From Diplosphaera chodatii (taxonomy: Eukaryota; Chlorophyta; Trebouxiophyceae; Prasiolales; Stichococcaceae): DNA of 64,000 nt. Shown here piece after piece: positions 1 to 10,600 of this stretch. The stretch is from assembly GCA_032358165.1 (NCBI GenBank), contig JAALGY010000014.1, positions 1,054,001 to 1,118,000 on the forward strand, written 5' to 3'. Numbering within the stretch: the first letter of the stretch is position 1; each line of letters opens with the position of its first letter. Both the position numbers and the translations under genes were made by a program. Under the pieces are notes generated by a model that was not told the origin of the DNA, made no database searches, and saw only the letters and a list, made by a program, of their open reading frames with translations.

Positions 1-25
1 GGTGTGACAGACCAACAGCACTCAC

Positions 26-3000
26 CCGCAGCTTCTTCTCCTTCAGCTCAACCTCCGTGGTGGCGCCGACCTGGCAGCAGGCAGCAGGGAGCCCCTCAGC
101 GCAGGCGCAAGCAGGTGCAGCTGCATGAACGCATCTGCAGACGGCCCCTGGCAGGACCGGGTGCCGGTGTCGCCTGGCGTGATGTCCTGGGGATGACGGC
201 AGGCTCAGGGGCAGCACCCAGCCCAGGTGAACAAAAATTTGGCCGGGCAGTCAGCATGCCACACCTGGATGATGGCAACGCCGCCCGCCAGGCGCGCGAT
301 GCGCTCGTTCAGCTTTTCCCGCTCGTAGTCCAGCTCGGTGCTCTCCAGCAGCGTACGGATCTGCTTCACGCGCGCCTGCACCGCTGCCTGCTCCACGCAA
401 GGCAAACACACATCAGCCGCAGAGTTCAGTTGATGGCGGGCTGATGGTCAGCTTGACAGCTGGGCGAGACAGGCGGTGCAGATAACATACCTCGCTGCTG
501 CCGTCGCCGACAATGGTGGTGGCCTCCTTGCTGACCTCCACCTTGGCTGCGGTGCCCAGCACCTCCTCCCCAACCTGTGCAAGCAGGAAATTCAAATCGG
601 GCTGACCTGCCATGTTCGCTGCATTGGCTGCATCAAGCTGGTCCTGTGCCCTTCCCAGGCTGCAACGCTTACATACACCAGCGGCCAGCGCTGTACGAGA
701 CCGATCCGCAGGTGCGCATGCCTCTACTGATAGATGCCTAACCATGCTGTATGTTCACACGAAGCACTATCTTTGCACCTTGTCCAGCGCGAGGCCGAGC
801 TCCTCCTTGATGACCTGCGCGCCGGTCAGGATGGCGATGTCCTCCAGGTAGCTGGACTTGCGCTCGCCGAAGCCGGGCGCCTTGACCGCGCACACCTGCG
901 CAGCCGGGGGAGCGGCACGTGAGCTGCCATGCTGACGAAGCAGCCGCCTGTGCCTGTTGGTGACACAGCTGGCACAGCCCACTGTCGCGGTGCATGCCTT
1001 GGCGCATCCTGCTGGCCCGCACCAACTCTGCGCCCCTAGGGCACAGTGTCCACTCGGTGTCATTTTGACGCAGTACAGAATCCAATGCTGCCCGTTCCAG
1101 TCCTCGCAACGGTGCAAACATGGATAGTGAAAGGAAGGAAGAAAAGGTGGGACACAACTTCCTCCGTCACCCTGTGGCTGCCGCGCATGTGGTGCTGCCA
1201 TTCCAGTTACCTAAGACTGGTGTGCCGTCCGGTTCCCTCAAATGGTTTGGACATGTGTTTTGGCATCACCTTGAGGGTGCCGCGCAGCTTGTTGACGACC
1301 AGCGTGGCAAGCGCCTCCTGCTCGATGTCCTCCGCCATGATCAGCAGCGGGAAGCCGCCGCGGATGGCGGACTCCAGGATGCCCACCATGTCGCGCGCGG
1401 TGCTGATCTTCTTGTCCACCAGCAGGATGCGGCAGTTCTCAAAGTCCGCCACCTGGGCGCAGCGAGAGTGGAGTGGTGTCTTTGAACCCCAGAGTGATAC
1501 AAGCAGCTGAACTGCCTCTATGCCTGCCTGCCAGGTCTCCCTGATGTCATACAATGCTGCATGGGACGCATGCAGAGTTCGAGGTGCACGTCCAAAATCG
1601 TCATCAGCGTTGTCAGTACCATGGGGACAGCAGCAGAGATGCAAGCCAAAGAAGCTGCCATGCTGCAGCAGTGCGCTGCTGCTTGGGGCTGCTCACGAAG
1701 GTGCAGTCGTTGTCAACCCTCGGTAACAGAAAGCAGGTCGCCATGCGCTGGTCGGTCATAACATAGGATAGGGGGGAGACATAGCAGCGATCGGACTCAT
1801 GCCCTTCACCACCTAACTATGCTGTTTGAGTCCTCAAGTCCAGCTCACCATGCGCTCGGGGTCGGTCACGAAGCAGGGGGGGATGTACCCGCAAACAGAC
1901 TGGCATGCCCTTCTTCGCATTTGATTCACCGACTACTGACTCCCGAACTCACCATGCGCTCGGGGTCCGTCACGAAGTAGGGGGAGATGTAGCCGCGGTC
2001 GAATTGCATGCCCTCCACCACGTACAGGTGGTCCTCTGCGGTGCGCGACTCCTCCATGGTGACCACGCCGCCGCGGCCCACCTTGGCCATCGCGCCCGCG
2101 ATCAGCTCCCCGATCTGCGGGGTTTTTGCAACAGAGCGGCGTCAGTGGCGGGATCGCCGTGCGTGCTCCTCAGCCCCTCAGGGCTGCCCGCCGCGGCGTG
2201 CTGCTGCCACCCATGCTTCCAGATGGCCTCCGTGCGTCGCAGCCGGGAAGCACGAAGATCTGCAGCACGCCAGACCCTTGCAGGTGCGTCCCATTTCACA
2301 TGCACCCCAACAGACAAGGCTGACTCCACTGCAGCTGCATTGAGCGCTTCTGCCGCAACGCATACTGACGCTGCCTGCTCACTCCAGCGTGTAGGTCACG
2401 GAGTGGTAGACTGCCAGACTCACCACGCGGTTGTTGCCGGCGGACACGGCGGCCACGTCAGCGAGGCCCTCGTCGGTGACCTCGGTGCTGGTCTCCGCCA
2501 GCTTCTCCACCAGCTTGGCGACGGTCTTCTCGATGCCGCGCGTCAGCTGTGGAGTGGAAGAGACAACGCTGTTCCAACTCAGCAAACAGATCCAACGACT
2601 GACGCCTGAGCGCCAGCAGGCACTGCACCCAGGTGTGCTGCTTGCATCCGCGGATGACCACACACGTGGAGCTGCCCATGTGGCATGCAATGACGATGCT
2701 GACACATGGCAGCGCACCTGCACTGGGTTGGCGCCCGCCGCAACGATCTTCATGCCCTCTGCAATGATGGCTGCCGACAGGATGGTGGCTGTGGTGGTGC
2801 CGTCCCCCGCTGTGTCGTTGGTCTTGGCTGCCGCCTGCACAGCATGCTGACCTTGTTGAGGATTTATGCTGGGAATGCACTCAGTGGTGTGGCCCACCAT
2901 GAAGAGTTTGCTGCTGCATGTCCATACTTCGACATGGTCAAGCGATGCACCGACAGCAGCGCCAGACCGACGCGGAGGTGTTCAGACATGCAGTGCCGCC

Positions 3001-4274
3001 ACTCAGTTGATTGAGATGTGTGCAAACATTGACGCTGAAAGCACGTGAACGAAGGCAATGTGTCCTGACGCAAATCCACATTGCTGTCACATGCAACATC
3101 GTCCCCAGGTTGCCACATTGTACGTGCGGGCCTGCGCCCCGTCTCTACAGCTTTGGTGGCAACAACGCGCGAATTTGCACGCTGCTGCACCAGCCGTTGC
3201 AGGGCTGTACGCAGAGGCGTGAACGCATGAGCCATGATGGGGTTTGATGCAGCCGTGACGCTCCAAACCTACCTGGCGCACGAGCTTGGCGCCGATGTCC
3301 TCCACGGGGTCCTCCAGAAGATGGGCTGCACCTTTCCAGGGAATATATATATGTATATGGATGTATGTTGAGCAGTAAACCCTACCTGGCGCACAAGCTT
3401 GGCGCCGATGTTCTCCACCGGGTCCTCCAGCTCCACCTCCCGCGCCACCGTGACGCCGTCGTTCACGATCTTGGGGCTGCCGTACTTCTGCTCCAGCACC
3501 ACGTTGCGGCCCTGCAGGAAGGGGCCAGGGTGCTCAGGGTTGAGGACTCGCGGGCGTGTGGTGCCGTGGTTCGATCTCGCGGCCGCCTTGCTGCTGCCCC
3601 AAAGCCAGAGTGCCGCCAGCCGGGCAGCAGCTGCACCAGACGTGTGGTCACTGCAGCATCTGGTCTGCAGGTGTGCAACAGGCAAACAGTGGGTCCAGCC
3701 TCATCATCCATAGCCCCAGCTACCAGTGCATAAACTTGCTGGCCAGCCTAGCCACCCTCCCCCACATGCTGCTGCGCAATCCCTCTAGCTTGATGAGCAC
3801 GCACCATGTGCATGTGCCCGTAGCTGCATGCAACCCTAGCAGTCGCTGCACGCGCTCTGCATACTCTAGAACTCGCGTGCGCCCCTGCCTGCCTGCAGCG
3901 CCCGACCCTCACCTTGGGGCCCAGGGTGACGCCAACCACCGAGGCCAGCTTGTCGACGCCCGCCTGCATCCGCTTCAGCGTCTCGCCGCTGCGGTTGAAG
4001 TGCAGCTCCTTCGCCGCAAAGGTGCGCACCGCGCCCCTCCTGAAAGGCACGAAAGGCGGCTTCCTTTCAGCAACATGCAGCCGAAGCAGCCTTCGAACTC
4101 GTTGGCACTCGCCGACCCGCTGCATCTGCGGTGATGCCACTGCCGGCCGAGCTGCGGCGTGCAGGGCCCCTCATGTCGTCCGCACGCTCACCTGCAGGGC
4201 TGTGCTGCGATGCTGTGCCGGTGCTGCAGCGGCGCAAGGCGCGGGCGAAGCGCGGCTGCAAGCTGCACCACCAT
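26..4274 (-). CDS. CPN60B: Plastid chaperonin 60 beta subunit, partial (C-terminus beyond left edge)
   Basis: This is a group I chaperonin (GroEL-type) that folds proteins in the plastid stroma. Twelve exons were placed by splice signals and phase: 4192-4274, 3913-4039, 3386-3511, 2718-2834, 2424-2546, 1953-2114, 1270-1452, 779-895, 491-574, 265-387 and 26-70, with more beyond the edge (eleven visible). Diagnostic stretches are [17 protein letters not shown], the ATP-site motif [42 protein letters not shown] and [18 protein letters not shown]. The start at 4274 is the ATG whose exon leaves two bases, as exon 2 requires; the ATG at 4261 is out of phase. It yields an Arg-rich, acid-poor N-terminus ([16 protein letters not shown]) that fits a transit peptide before AAKELHFN. 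The AAKELHF start and [15 protein letters not shown] favour the plastid beta type over mitochondrial CPN60. Two introns contain decayed copies of exon ends. Confidence 0.95.
1735..2023 (-). repeat. Three tandem copies of a CPN60B exon 3' end and donor
   Basis: The 3' end of the exon at 1953-2114, with its donor, recurs twice more downstream in the same intron. The landmark caccatgcgctcggggtc (plus strand) lies near 1952, with a close copy near 1848 and a degraded copy near 1741, so the period is about 104-107 bases. Homology runs about 60-80 bases into each copy, for example the catgccctccacc element. The copies lack the rest of the exon and carry substitutions and small gaps, so they read as non-functional duplicates. 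Confidence 0.85.
3268..3430 (-). repeat. Partial exon duplication in a CPN60B intron
   Basis: Bases 3268-3317 match 3381-3430 at 47 of 50 positions. The real copy encodes [15 protein letters not shown] and its GT donor. The second copy, 113 bases further along the transcript, would encode [15 protein letters not shown] with an intact donor but has no matching acceptor or exon body. It is a recent partial exon duplication inside the intron. Confidence 0.9.
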
Positions 4275-5225
4275 GGTGCCCTGAGATGTGCCGGCAGGCG
4301 CCCTGCACATGGTGACGAGGTATACGATTGTACCAGCTACACATGTAGATGGTGGCATCCTGTCCCGCTTGCAAGCCTTTGGTGTTGTTAGCGGGGCCGA
4401 GCCAATCCACGCCAGGCACTTGTCCTGGATCATGCATGTGACGGCTGCGCGTCACAGCATGCCGGCACCAACCGACCAGACGCAAACATTGATGACATCT
4501 GTGCCATGTGAACGCGTGCAGCATCGCTTGGTTGGCGTGCCGGCACCCAGCCCCCCTACCAGGAGGTCAGATGGAACCCTTGCAGCCAGCGTTGCCTTGG
4601 TTGCTAGGATCAACACGCTGCATCACGCGGCTCTCAAGGTCGCCGCAAGCGATCAGATCATCCTAAAACACGACTGAGTACCACAGGCAGCAACCAGACG
4701 CAGACAGCGCCCAGAGAGCAGCAGTCGACAGCAGAGCACTCACATCCTGCCTGTCGCGTTCATGCCGCCAGCAGCCGCTCACACTCTCGAATCCGCTCGA
4801 CCTATCTGCTATCACTTATGTAGATGATACTGCGCGTGATCACAGCAGTGATAAGCTTTGTACTGAGGTCTGGCCTGTCGCCCAAGCTGAGCCTGTGACG
4901 GCTCTCCCCTCCGACAGGGTTCTCGAACATTCCTGACTGGCAGTCCCCTGGGGCAGCAGGGAATGAGCCAACGACACCGTGGTCATTGTGCAATTGTTAA
5001 CGGTCGCCATTTGCTCTTTGCACACGGGAATTGTATGTTTCGGAGCGTGAGGAGTCGTTGCTGAGCATGTCCTGGCGTGCTCCGTGCTCCGTGCTCCGTG
5101 CTTCGCTGAACTCCGGTGCTGGGCATCCAGTCCATACGTGTACATGTACGCTGTGCGCTTCCTATACAGTCCTTGCTGCTGTTGCATTCGGAGGTCCCGC
5201 TGTTTAGAAATTAGGCTACAGCAGG
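4275..5225. other. Divergent intergenic region, CPN60B / GNAT
   Basis: No coding exon was recognised in this stretch. It separates two divergently transcribed genes and should hold both promoters. A short tandem of the octamer gctccgtg lies near 5079-5100. No clear TATA box was seen. Confidence 0.5.
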
Positions 5226-6982
5226 ATGCGATCCTCTGCTGCGCCTGCATGCGTTTGCGCCAGCAACACACAGCGGCCACATGTGCGGCAGCACTTCAGC
5301 CAGCTGGCGGCATCGTTTGCACACCTTGACAGGCCCAGCGACAGGTCGCACCATTGCAGCCGCCGGTGCGATCGGCACCTCAGAACCGTCTGCTCACATG
5401 CAGCCGCGCAGCAGAGCAGCAACGCCGCCAGCGCCGATGCAGAAGTACAGCAGAGCAGCGACGCCGCCAGCACCGATGCAGAGGTGCCTCGGTCCTGGGC
5501 GGGGAATGAGCCGGCAGCAGATGGCAACGACATGCTCGAGGTGCTTGATCGCCAGCAGGACAGGGCCTCCGTACCATCAGCACACACTCAGCTGCTTCTT
5601 CGCGGCAGCCAAGCGTCCACGCAGCTGCGCCAGATGCAGCGCACGAGCTCACAGTCTCGATCAGAGCCTGATCGTGGTGTTCTCGTCTGCATGGTGCAGC
5701 GGCAGCTGGACATCGGTCGGCTGACCGTGGCGCGCATGGCGCCCAGCGAGCTGGGGGCGGCAGCAGTCATCGTGACGCGGGCGTTTGCCGGCACACCAGA
5801 AGCGCAGTCCCTCATGGACATCAGGCAAGTGATGTAAACAGCCTGCTCTGAGAGCCCGGGTAGCAACCTTCAGGTGGCGGCTTCGAGCACCGACACAGCC
5901 GAGCCATGATGCATGCAGGCGCAGGATCTGAGGGTGCGCACTGCCGCTGCGCGCAGGGACTACATCGCGACGCTGTCCGAGGACCCGGCAGAGTCGCTGG
6001 TCCTCGTCGCACGGCTGCAGCAAGCAGGTGACCAGCTGCACGTCAGCGACGCACAGACCTGTCACGGCTGAGCGAGACCGGCGGTGGCCTGATCCACCTG
6101 AACAAGCCTGCGAGTGATCAGGGCGCCGCAACTGGTCATGAACAATGATCAAGATCTGTACCGCCTGCTGCCGAAGGCGGGGCGGAGCTGCCGACCGGCG
6201 CGGCCGCCCGCGTGGCCGGCGTGGCCATGCTGTCGTTCGTGCCGCTGACGCGCGAGAGGTTCGACACGCTGCAGCCGCCGGACGACGCCGCGTACCTGTC
6301 CAACACGGCGGTCGACGCGGCCTTCAGGAGGTGGGGGTTGGGGTTTAGAATTTAGGGTTGGGAGCTGCCACCTGCTGTCCTGCCTGGTGCAAAAGTGGCC
6401 GTCGCACTGCGGTGCAACACAGTATGGGGGTGCAAGTGCCCTGCTGGGCGGCGCAGTGAGCAGTAACTCCGCCCATCTGTCCGCAGGAAGGGCGTTGCGC
6501 GGGGTTCCGTCGCACCATGGTACACCAAAACAGCGGGTGCAAGTGGATTCTTTGAGCAGTGCCGAGAGCAGTCTCTCCGTCCCTTTCTTTGCAGGAAGGG
6601 CGTCGCCCGGGCGCTGCTGGCGGCGTGCGAGGGCGCGGCCCGGGAGGCGGGCGCGGCGGTGCTGACGCTGCACGCGCGGCTGGCGGACGACGCTGCGCTG
6701 CAGGTGCGGCAACACTGACCTGCAGCGGCAGCCCCGGGCTCAGCGGCTGCAAGCTGCGCTGCAGCTCGGCATGTGCCTGGTCGCAGCGCCTTGCTATGAA
6801 CATTGCACAGTGGAGCACGCATTGGCTGCACGCAATAGTGCAGGTGCCGCCACCCGAGAACACTGGCTATGTGAATGCAGCTGTATTCGTCGGCGGGCTT
6901 CGAGGAGGTGGACCGGGACGCGACGGGGTGGTCGCTGTGGCGGCGCTACAGGCCGCGCGCGCTGATGGCAAAGCGGCTGTAG
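5226..6982 (+). CDS. GNAT-family N-acetyltransferase
   Basis: Predicted acetyl-CoA-dependent N-acetyltransferase. Exons are 5226-5828, 5919-6027, 6177-6330, 6595-6703 and 6881-6982; they join in phase to about 358 residues. The catalytic fold is in the C-terminal half: LSNTAVDAAFRRKGVARALL is the beta4/motif A region with the R-x-x-G-x-A pyrophosphate loop, followed by LADDAALQLYSSAGFEEV, the typical motif B with its Tyr. The first exon encodes about 90 low-complexity residues (Ser, Ala, Arg, Gln), including a near-perfect 13-residue repeat (QQSSNAASADAEV / QQSSDAASTDAEV), and could hold a plastid transit peptide. This layout resembles plant and algal plastid GNATs, but the substrate cannot be told from sequence. 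The first donor (CAA|GTGATG) is weak. The start is the first in-frame ATG. Confidence 0.8.
6400..6615 (+). repeat. Tandem duplication of intron tail plus exon start in GNAT gene
   Basis: The element gcaggaagggcgt at the true acceptor (6591) is preceded by a copy at 6483, 108 bases upstream. The matching flanks include ggtgcaagtg and gtcgcac on the intron side and a few exon codons on the other. The upstream copy keeps the AG but then diverges (ttgcgcggggttcc). Confidence 0.8.
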
Positions 6983-7679
6983 CCCCTGAACACTACTAGT
7001 GTACTAGAGATGACATGAGCCCGCTCTGACAGCTTAGGTGGGCAGCACTGCTTTGCCTTCGTGCAAAGCACTTACTGGCTTCAATGTAGAATGAACTGGG
7101 TGGTGTCCACCATGAATAGCGGTTGCCAGAGGTCGCTTAGCAGTCACTCGAATGCCTGCTGACCAAACTGGACCTTGCCAGATGGTACGTGCTTATTGCC
7201 AGCTGGACCCGGACACCTTGAACACTGCAACGCCGCCGTTCGCTTGCACAGTATGCCTGATGTTGACACAACACGCGCATACTTTCCACGCGTACGGCGC
7301 TGCAGCGCTGCAGCCGTGGCGCCATTGGTCACGCGCTGCACGCTGCTAAATAGCGCCACCATATGGCCTGTGTGTGAAGCTGTCTGCTACCTTGATGCAC
7401 GGTCGTGTTCAGCTCCAGCTCATTGCAGCTCACAGCCTTCGCACCACAGCAGTGTGCTTGAGCCGCCAGGCATCGCTGCAACGCACCCAGGCACGGCTGC
7501 GTGCTGACAGTCAGTCTGGCGAGTAGTCGGATCCGAGGTGCAGCGTAGGCAATTGCGTTCCAGACGCCTGAATTGCGGGTTTGCCAGCTGGCTACACGTC
7601 CTGTGTCGGTGTCGAGGGTGTCAGCGCCGCACAGCAGCAGCCAGAGCCAGGACTGCGGTCGGCAATACGACTACGTCGC
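6983..7679. other. Intergenic region, GNAT / glycosidase
   Basis: About 700 bases with no recognisable exon, between two genes on the same strand. It presumably contains the GNAT 3' end and the promoter of the downstream secreted enzyme. No specific element was identified. Confidence 0.5.
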
Positions 7680-10600
7680 ATGTCCGTCAAATGGACCGCG
7701 GCTGGGGCGATGGCGCTGGCGCTGCTGGCGTTGTGTGGCGCAGACACGTTGGCAGAGCAGCCTTTGCAGCGCCGCAACGCCTCTGCGGCCATGCTGTTCA
7801 ACATGCAGACAGGTGCTCCCTACTGGATGAACATGCACAGTAGAGCCAGACAACACACGGCGCTTTGTTTCGGTGACCTACTGCACAGTCATGCTTGAAT
7901 GCGCAAAGCACAGTCTTGAGTGTCAGGGATGTTGCCACGAAGAACACTTGCTGTTCAGGTTTCAGCGCAATCTCCAGCACTGGTGCGGCGGGCGCAGCCG
8001 CTGGCGCATGGCCGCAGCACTGGGGCAGGCAGCTAACGGCAGCAAAGGCGCCCACCCGCAGGGCGCCGACCAGGAAGCGCCTCACAGCTAGGCGACCGAC
8101 GGCGAAGCGGCCGACTGCAAAGCGGCCGACTGCGAAGCGGCCCACGCCGCGGCCCACGTCCAGAAAAGCACAGACGCAGCCGAAGCCGAAGCCGACGCGG
8201 AAGCCGACGCCGAAGCCCACCAGGCGGCCGACGCCCAGGCCCACCAGGCGGCCGACACCGCGGCCAACACGGCGGCCGACGCCAAAGCCGACGCGGCGCC
8301 CCACGCCAAAACCCACACGGCGGTCGCCCCCGCCGCCGCGGCCGCCCCCGCCGCCGCCGCAGATCCCCGGCGCCCGCGTGGTGGTGAGCAGCCGCCCTGC
8401 AGCCTCGCCGGTCTGCTCGTATCACAACAGAACAGCATACTTGTTGCCAGCCGCTGTAGCATGCCCTGTCGCACCAGTCTTCTTGCACCCTGAGCACACC
8501 TGCCGCGCAGGCTGTCCGGCAGGCCGCCGTAACAGGAGCGCGCTGCAGAGCACTGCTGAGCCCTGCGCTGGCTGGATCTACACAGACTGCACCCTGCGCT
8601 GACCGAACCCTGGGCTAATCTCCGTAGGTCAGGGCGATGGGGGCGCAGGCTTCGGGGCGCGCCGGCCGCTCCACGGCGGCGGTCGCGGGCGTCACGGTGG
8701 GCGGCCGCTTCCGAAGCACCAACGCGCTGCGCTACTACCAGTGCGCCACGTCTAAACCCTGAGCGCGGTCATGTGTGCTCAGCAGCAGCCGCTGGCACCT
8801 CTTCCACCGGTGCCGGCGGGGCCGACCGGGCCACAGCATGTGCAAGTGGATACCGCGCTGCTGTCATTGAACATGCTGCAGGCTGACAAGACATCAGCGC
8901 CAGCAACCCCTATTGATGTCATGGTTCCAGGTGCAGTAGGGGAAGGAAGAGAGAGCAACTGACTTCAACGATGGTCATCACGTCTGGGGATCTGCATGCA
9001 GGCGGCTGGGGGTGAACCACCTGCGGATGTTCTCCAACACGGTCGCCTCCTACCGCAAGGTGCAGAACGACACGTGGGGCTACAGCCTCAGCGGGGCGCG
9101 CGTGAGCACTGAGGCGGGGTGGCGGGCGGCCGTGGGGCAGCTGCGCTCCCCTGCAGGGTGGGGACCCATGCTGGGCCTGGTGTGGTGACCACCAACATAT
9201 GCCCGCATCCCACGGCATCCCACCATCGGCTTTTGCGTGGCATGACCAGCAGCCACATCTGATGCAGTCAAGGCTCAGCAGCTGGGCTGCACTGCGTGTG
9301 CTGTTTGCAGTGCAGGCGTTTCCCAAGCATTGGTCGTGTCTGCACATGCGTGATGGTTGGCATCCCATGTACGCAGGCGGGATCCAGCCAGCACAGGGTG
9401 GGCAATGCCCAACAAATGGGATGCTATCATCAGAAACATCAGAACAGCTGGCTCTGGGATGCCGACGTTCGCGCAGGATCTGCAGGTGAGCTGCCAGCAA
9501 ATGGGAGCAGCAGCTGCAACTGGCTCCCCTCTCTGGCAATGCCGTCACATGCTGGAAGGGCAGTGTTCTGGATCAGAAGTCTTCACTACCCACGCCGCTG
9601 CCGTGTCGTTGGACACAGCTCGCCACCCTGCAGCACAGTCGCTGCCAGCGGCTGAGCTTCACGTCAAAAATTACGAGTTTGATTGAATGGTGTCATCTGC
9701 AGGCCCTGCGTGCAGCAGGCTACGGCATTGAGTTCATTCTTCCAATTGGCTCCTGTGGCGGTCTGGACATCACGCAGCCAAACTGGAAGCTCGCGGCGTA
9801 CTGGCAGGTGAGCGTTAGGATCCAGCAAGCAGCAACTCATAGCAGATGATGCGCACTGCATGAGAATGATCGAAAAGGGCTACGCATGCAACTTGGCGAA
9901 GCAAACCATCGGAAGTCATTCTTGTTTCCCACCCAGGAGCGGTGGGAGGTGTATCGGGTGACGTATGTCATATCACGCTTCCTGGCGCTGAGTGGCGTGG
10001 CTGCCATTGAGGTGCGGGCCGTCGCATCTGCAGCCGCCAGGGCGCTGCTGAGTCTGGACTACTGGACTGGATCGCATCGCGCCAGCATCAGCACAGCATT
10101 AGTGCCTTGTGCAGGTGGTGCTGTCAGGCGCAGACCATTGCACATAGCCCTGCGCAACATGTCCAGACTCAGCGTGCGCGTGCGCAGACCATGAACGAGC
10201 CGGACCTGCTGATCGACAGCTCGACGCCGGCGTGCGCCTTCACAGCCGCAGAGTGGTGAGGCTTCAGGTCTTCAGAGAGCAGCAGGCGGCAGGGGCTGCT
10301 CCCCGACCTGACACCGCTTGCGCCCTCCGTTTGGCCACCGCTGCGGGCCACTCCTAAACCCTGCAGGTCCTGCACAGCCAGCAGCGCGCAGGCATGGCCA
10401 GCTGCGGCGAGTGCACTGCTGAAGGCTTCCGGTGCTTCCTGCTGCCTGAACAGGCTGGACCAGCTGGCGATCCGCTCGGCGGCTGCGCGGGCTGCCTTCC
10501 AGGACCAGGGGCGCAGCGTGCTCATCAAGGCCGGCCCTTTTGCAAAGGTGCTGACGGCGGACTATCGCTGCCACGTCTGCAGCCAGTGCGCCAGACGCGC

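Noticed and set aside
1905..2609. 234-codon plus-strand frame
   Set aside because: It is antisense to confidently identified CPN60B exons.
4192..4261. ATG at 4261 as the CPN60B start
   Set aside because: Its exon would leave one base, but exon 2 needs two; the ATG at 4274 is in phase and gives a better transit peptide.
5829..5834. GC donor (AG|GCAAGT) at 5825 in the GNAT gene
   Set aside because: It would shift the next exon out of frame; the weak GT donor after CAA fits phase 0.
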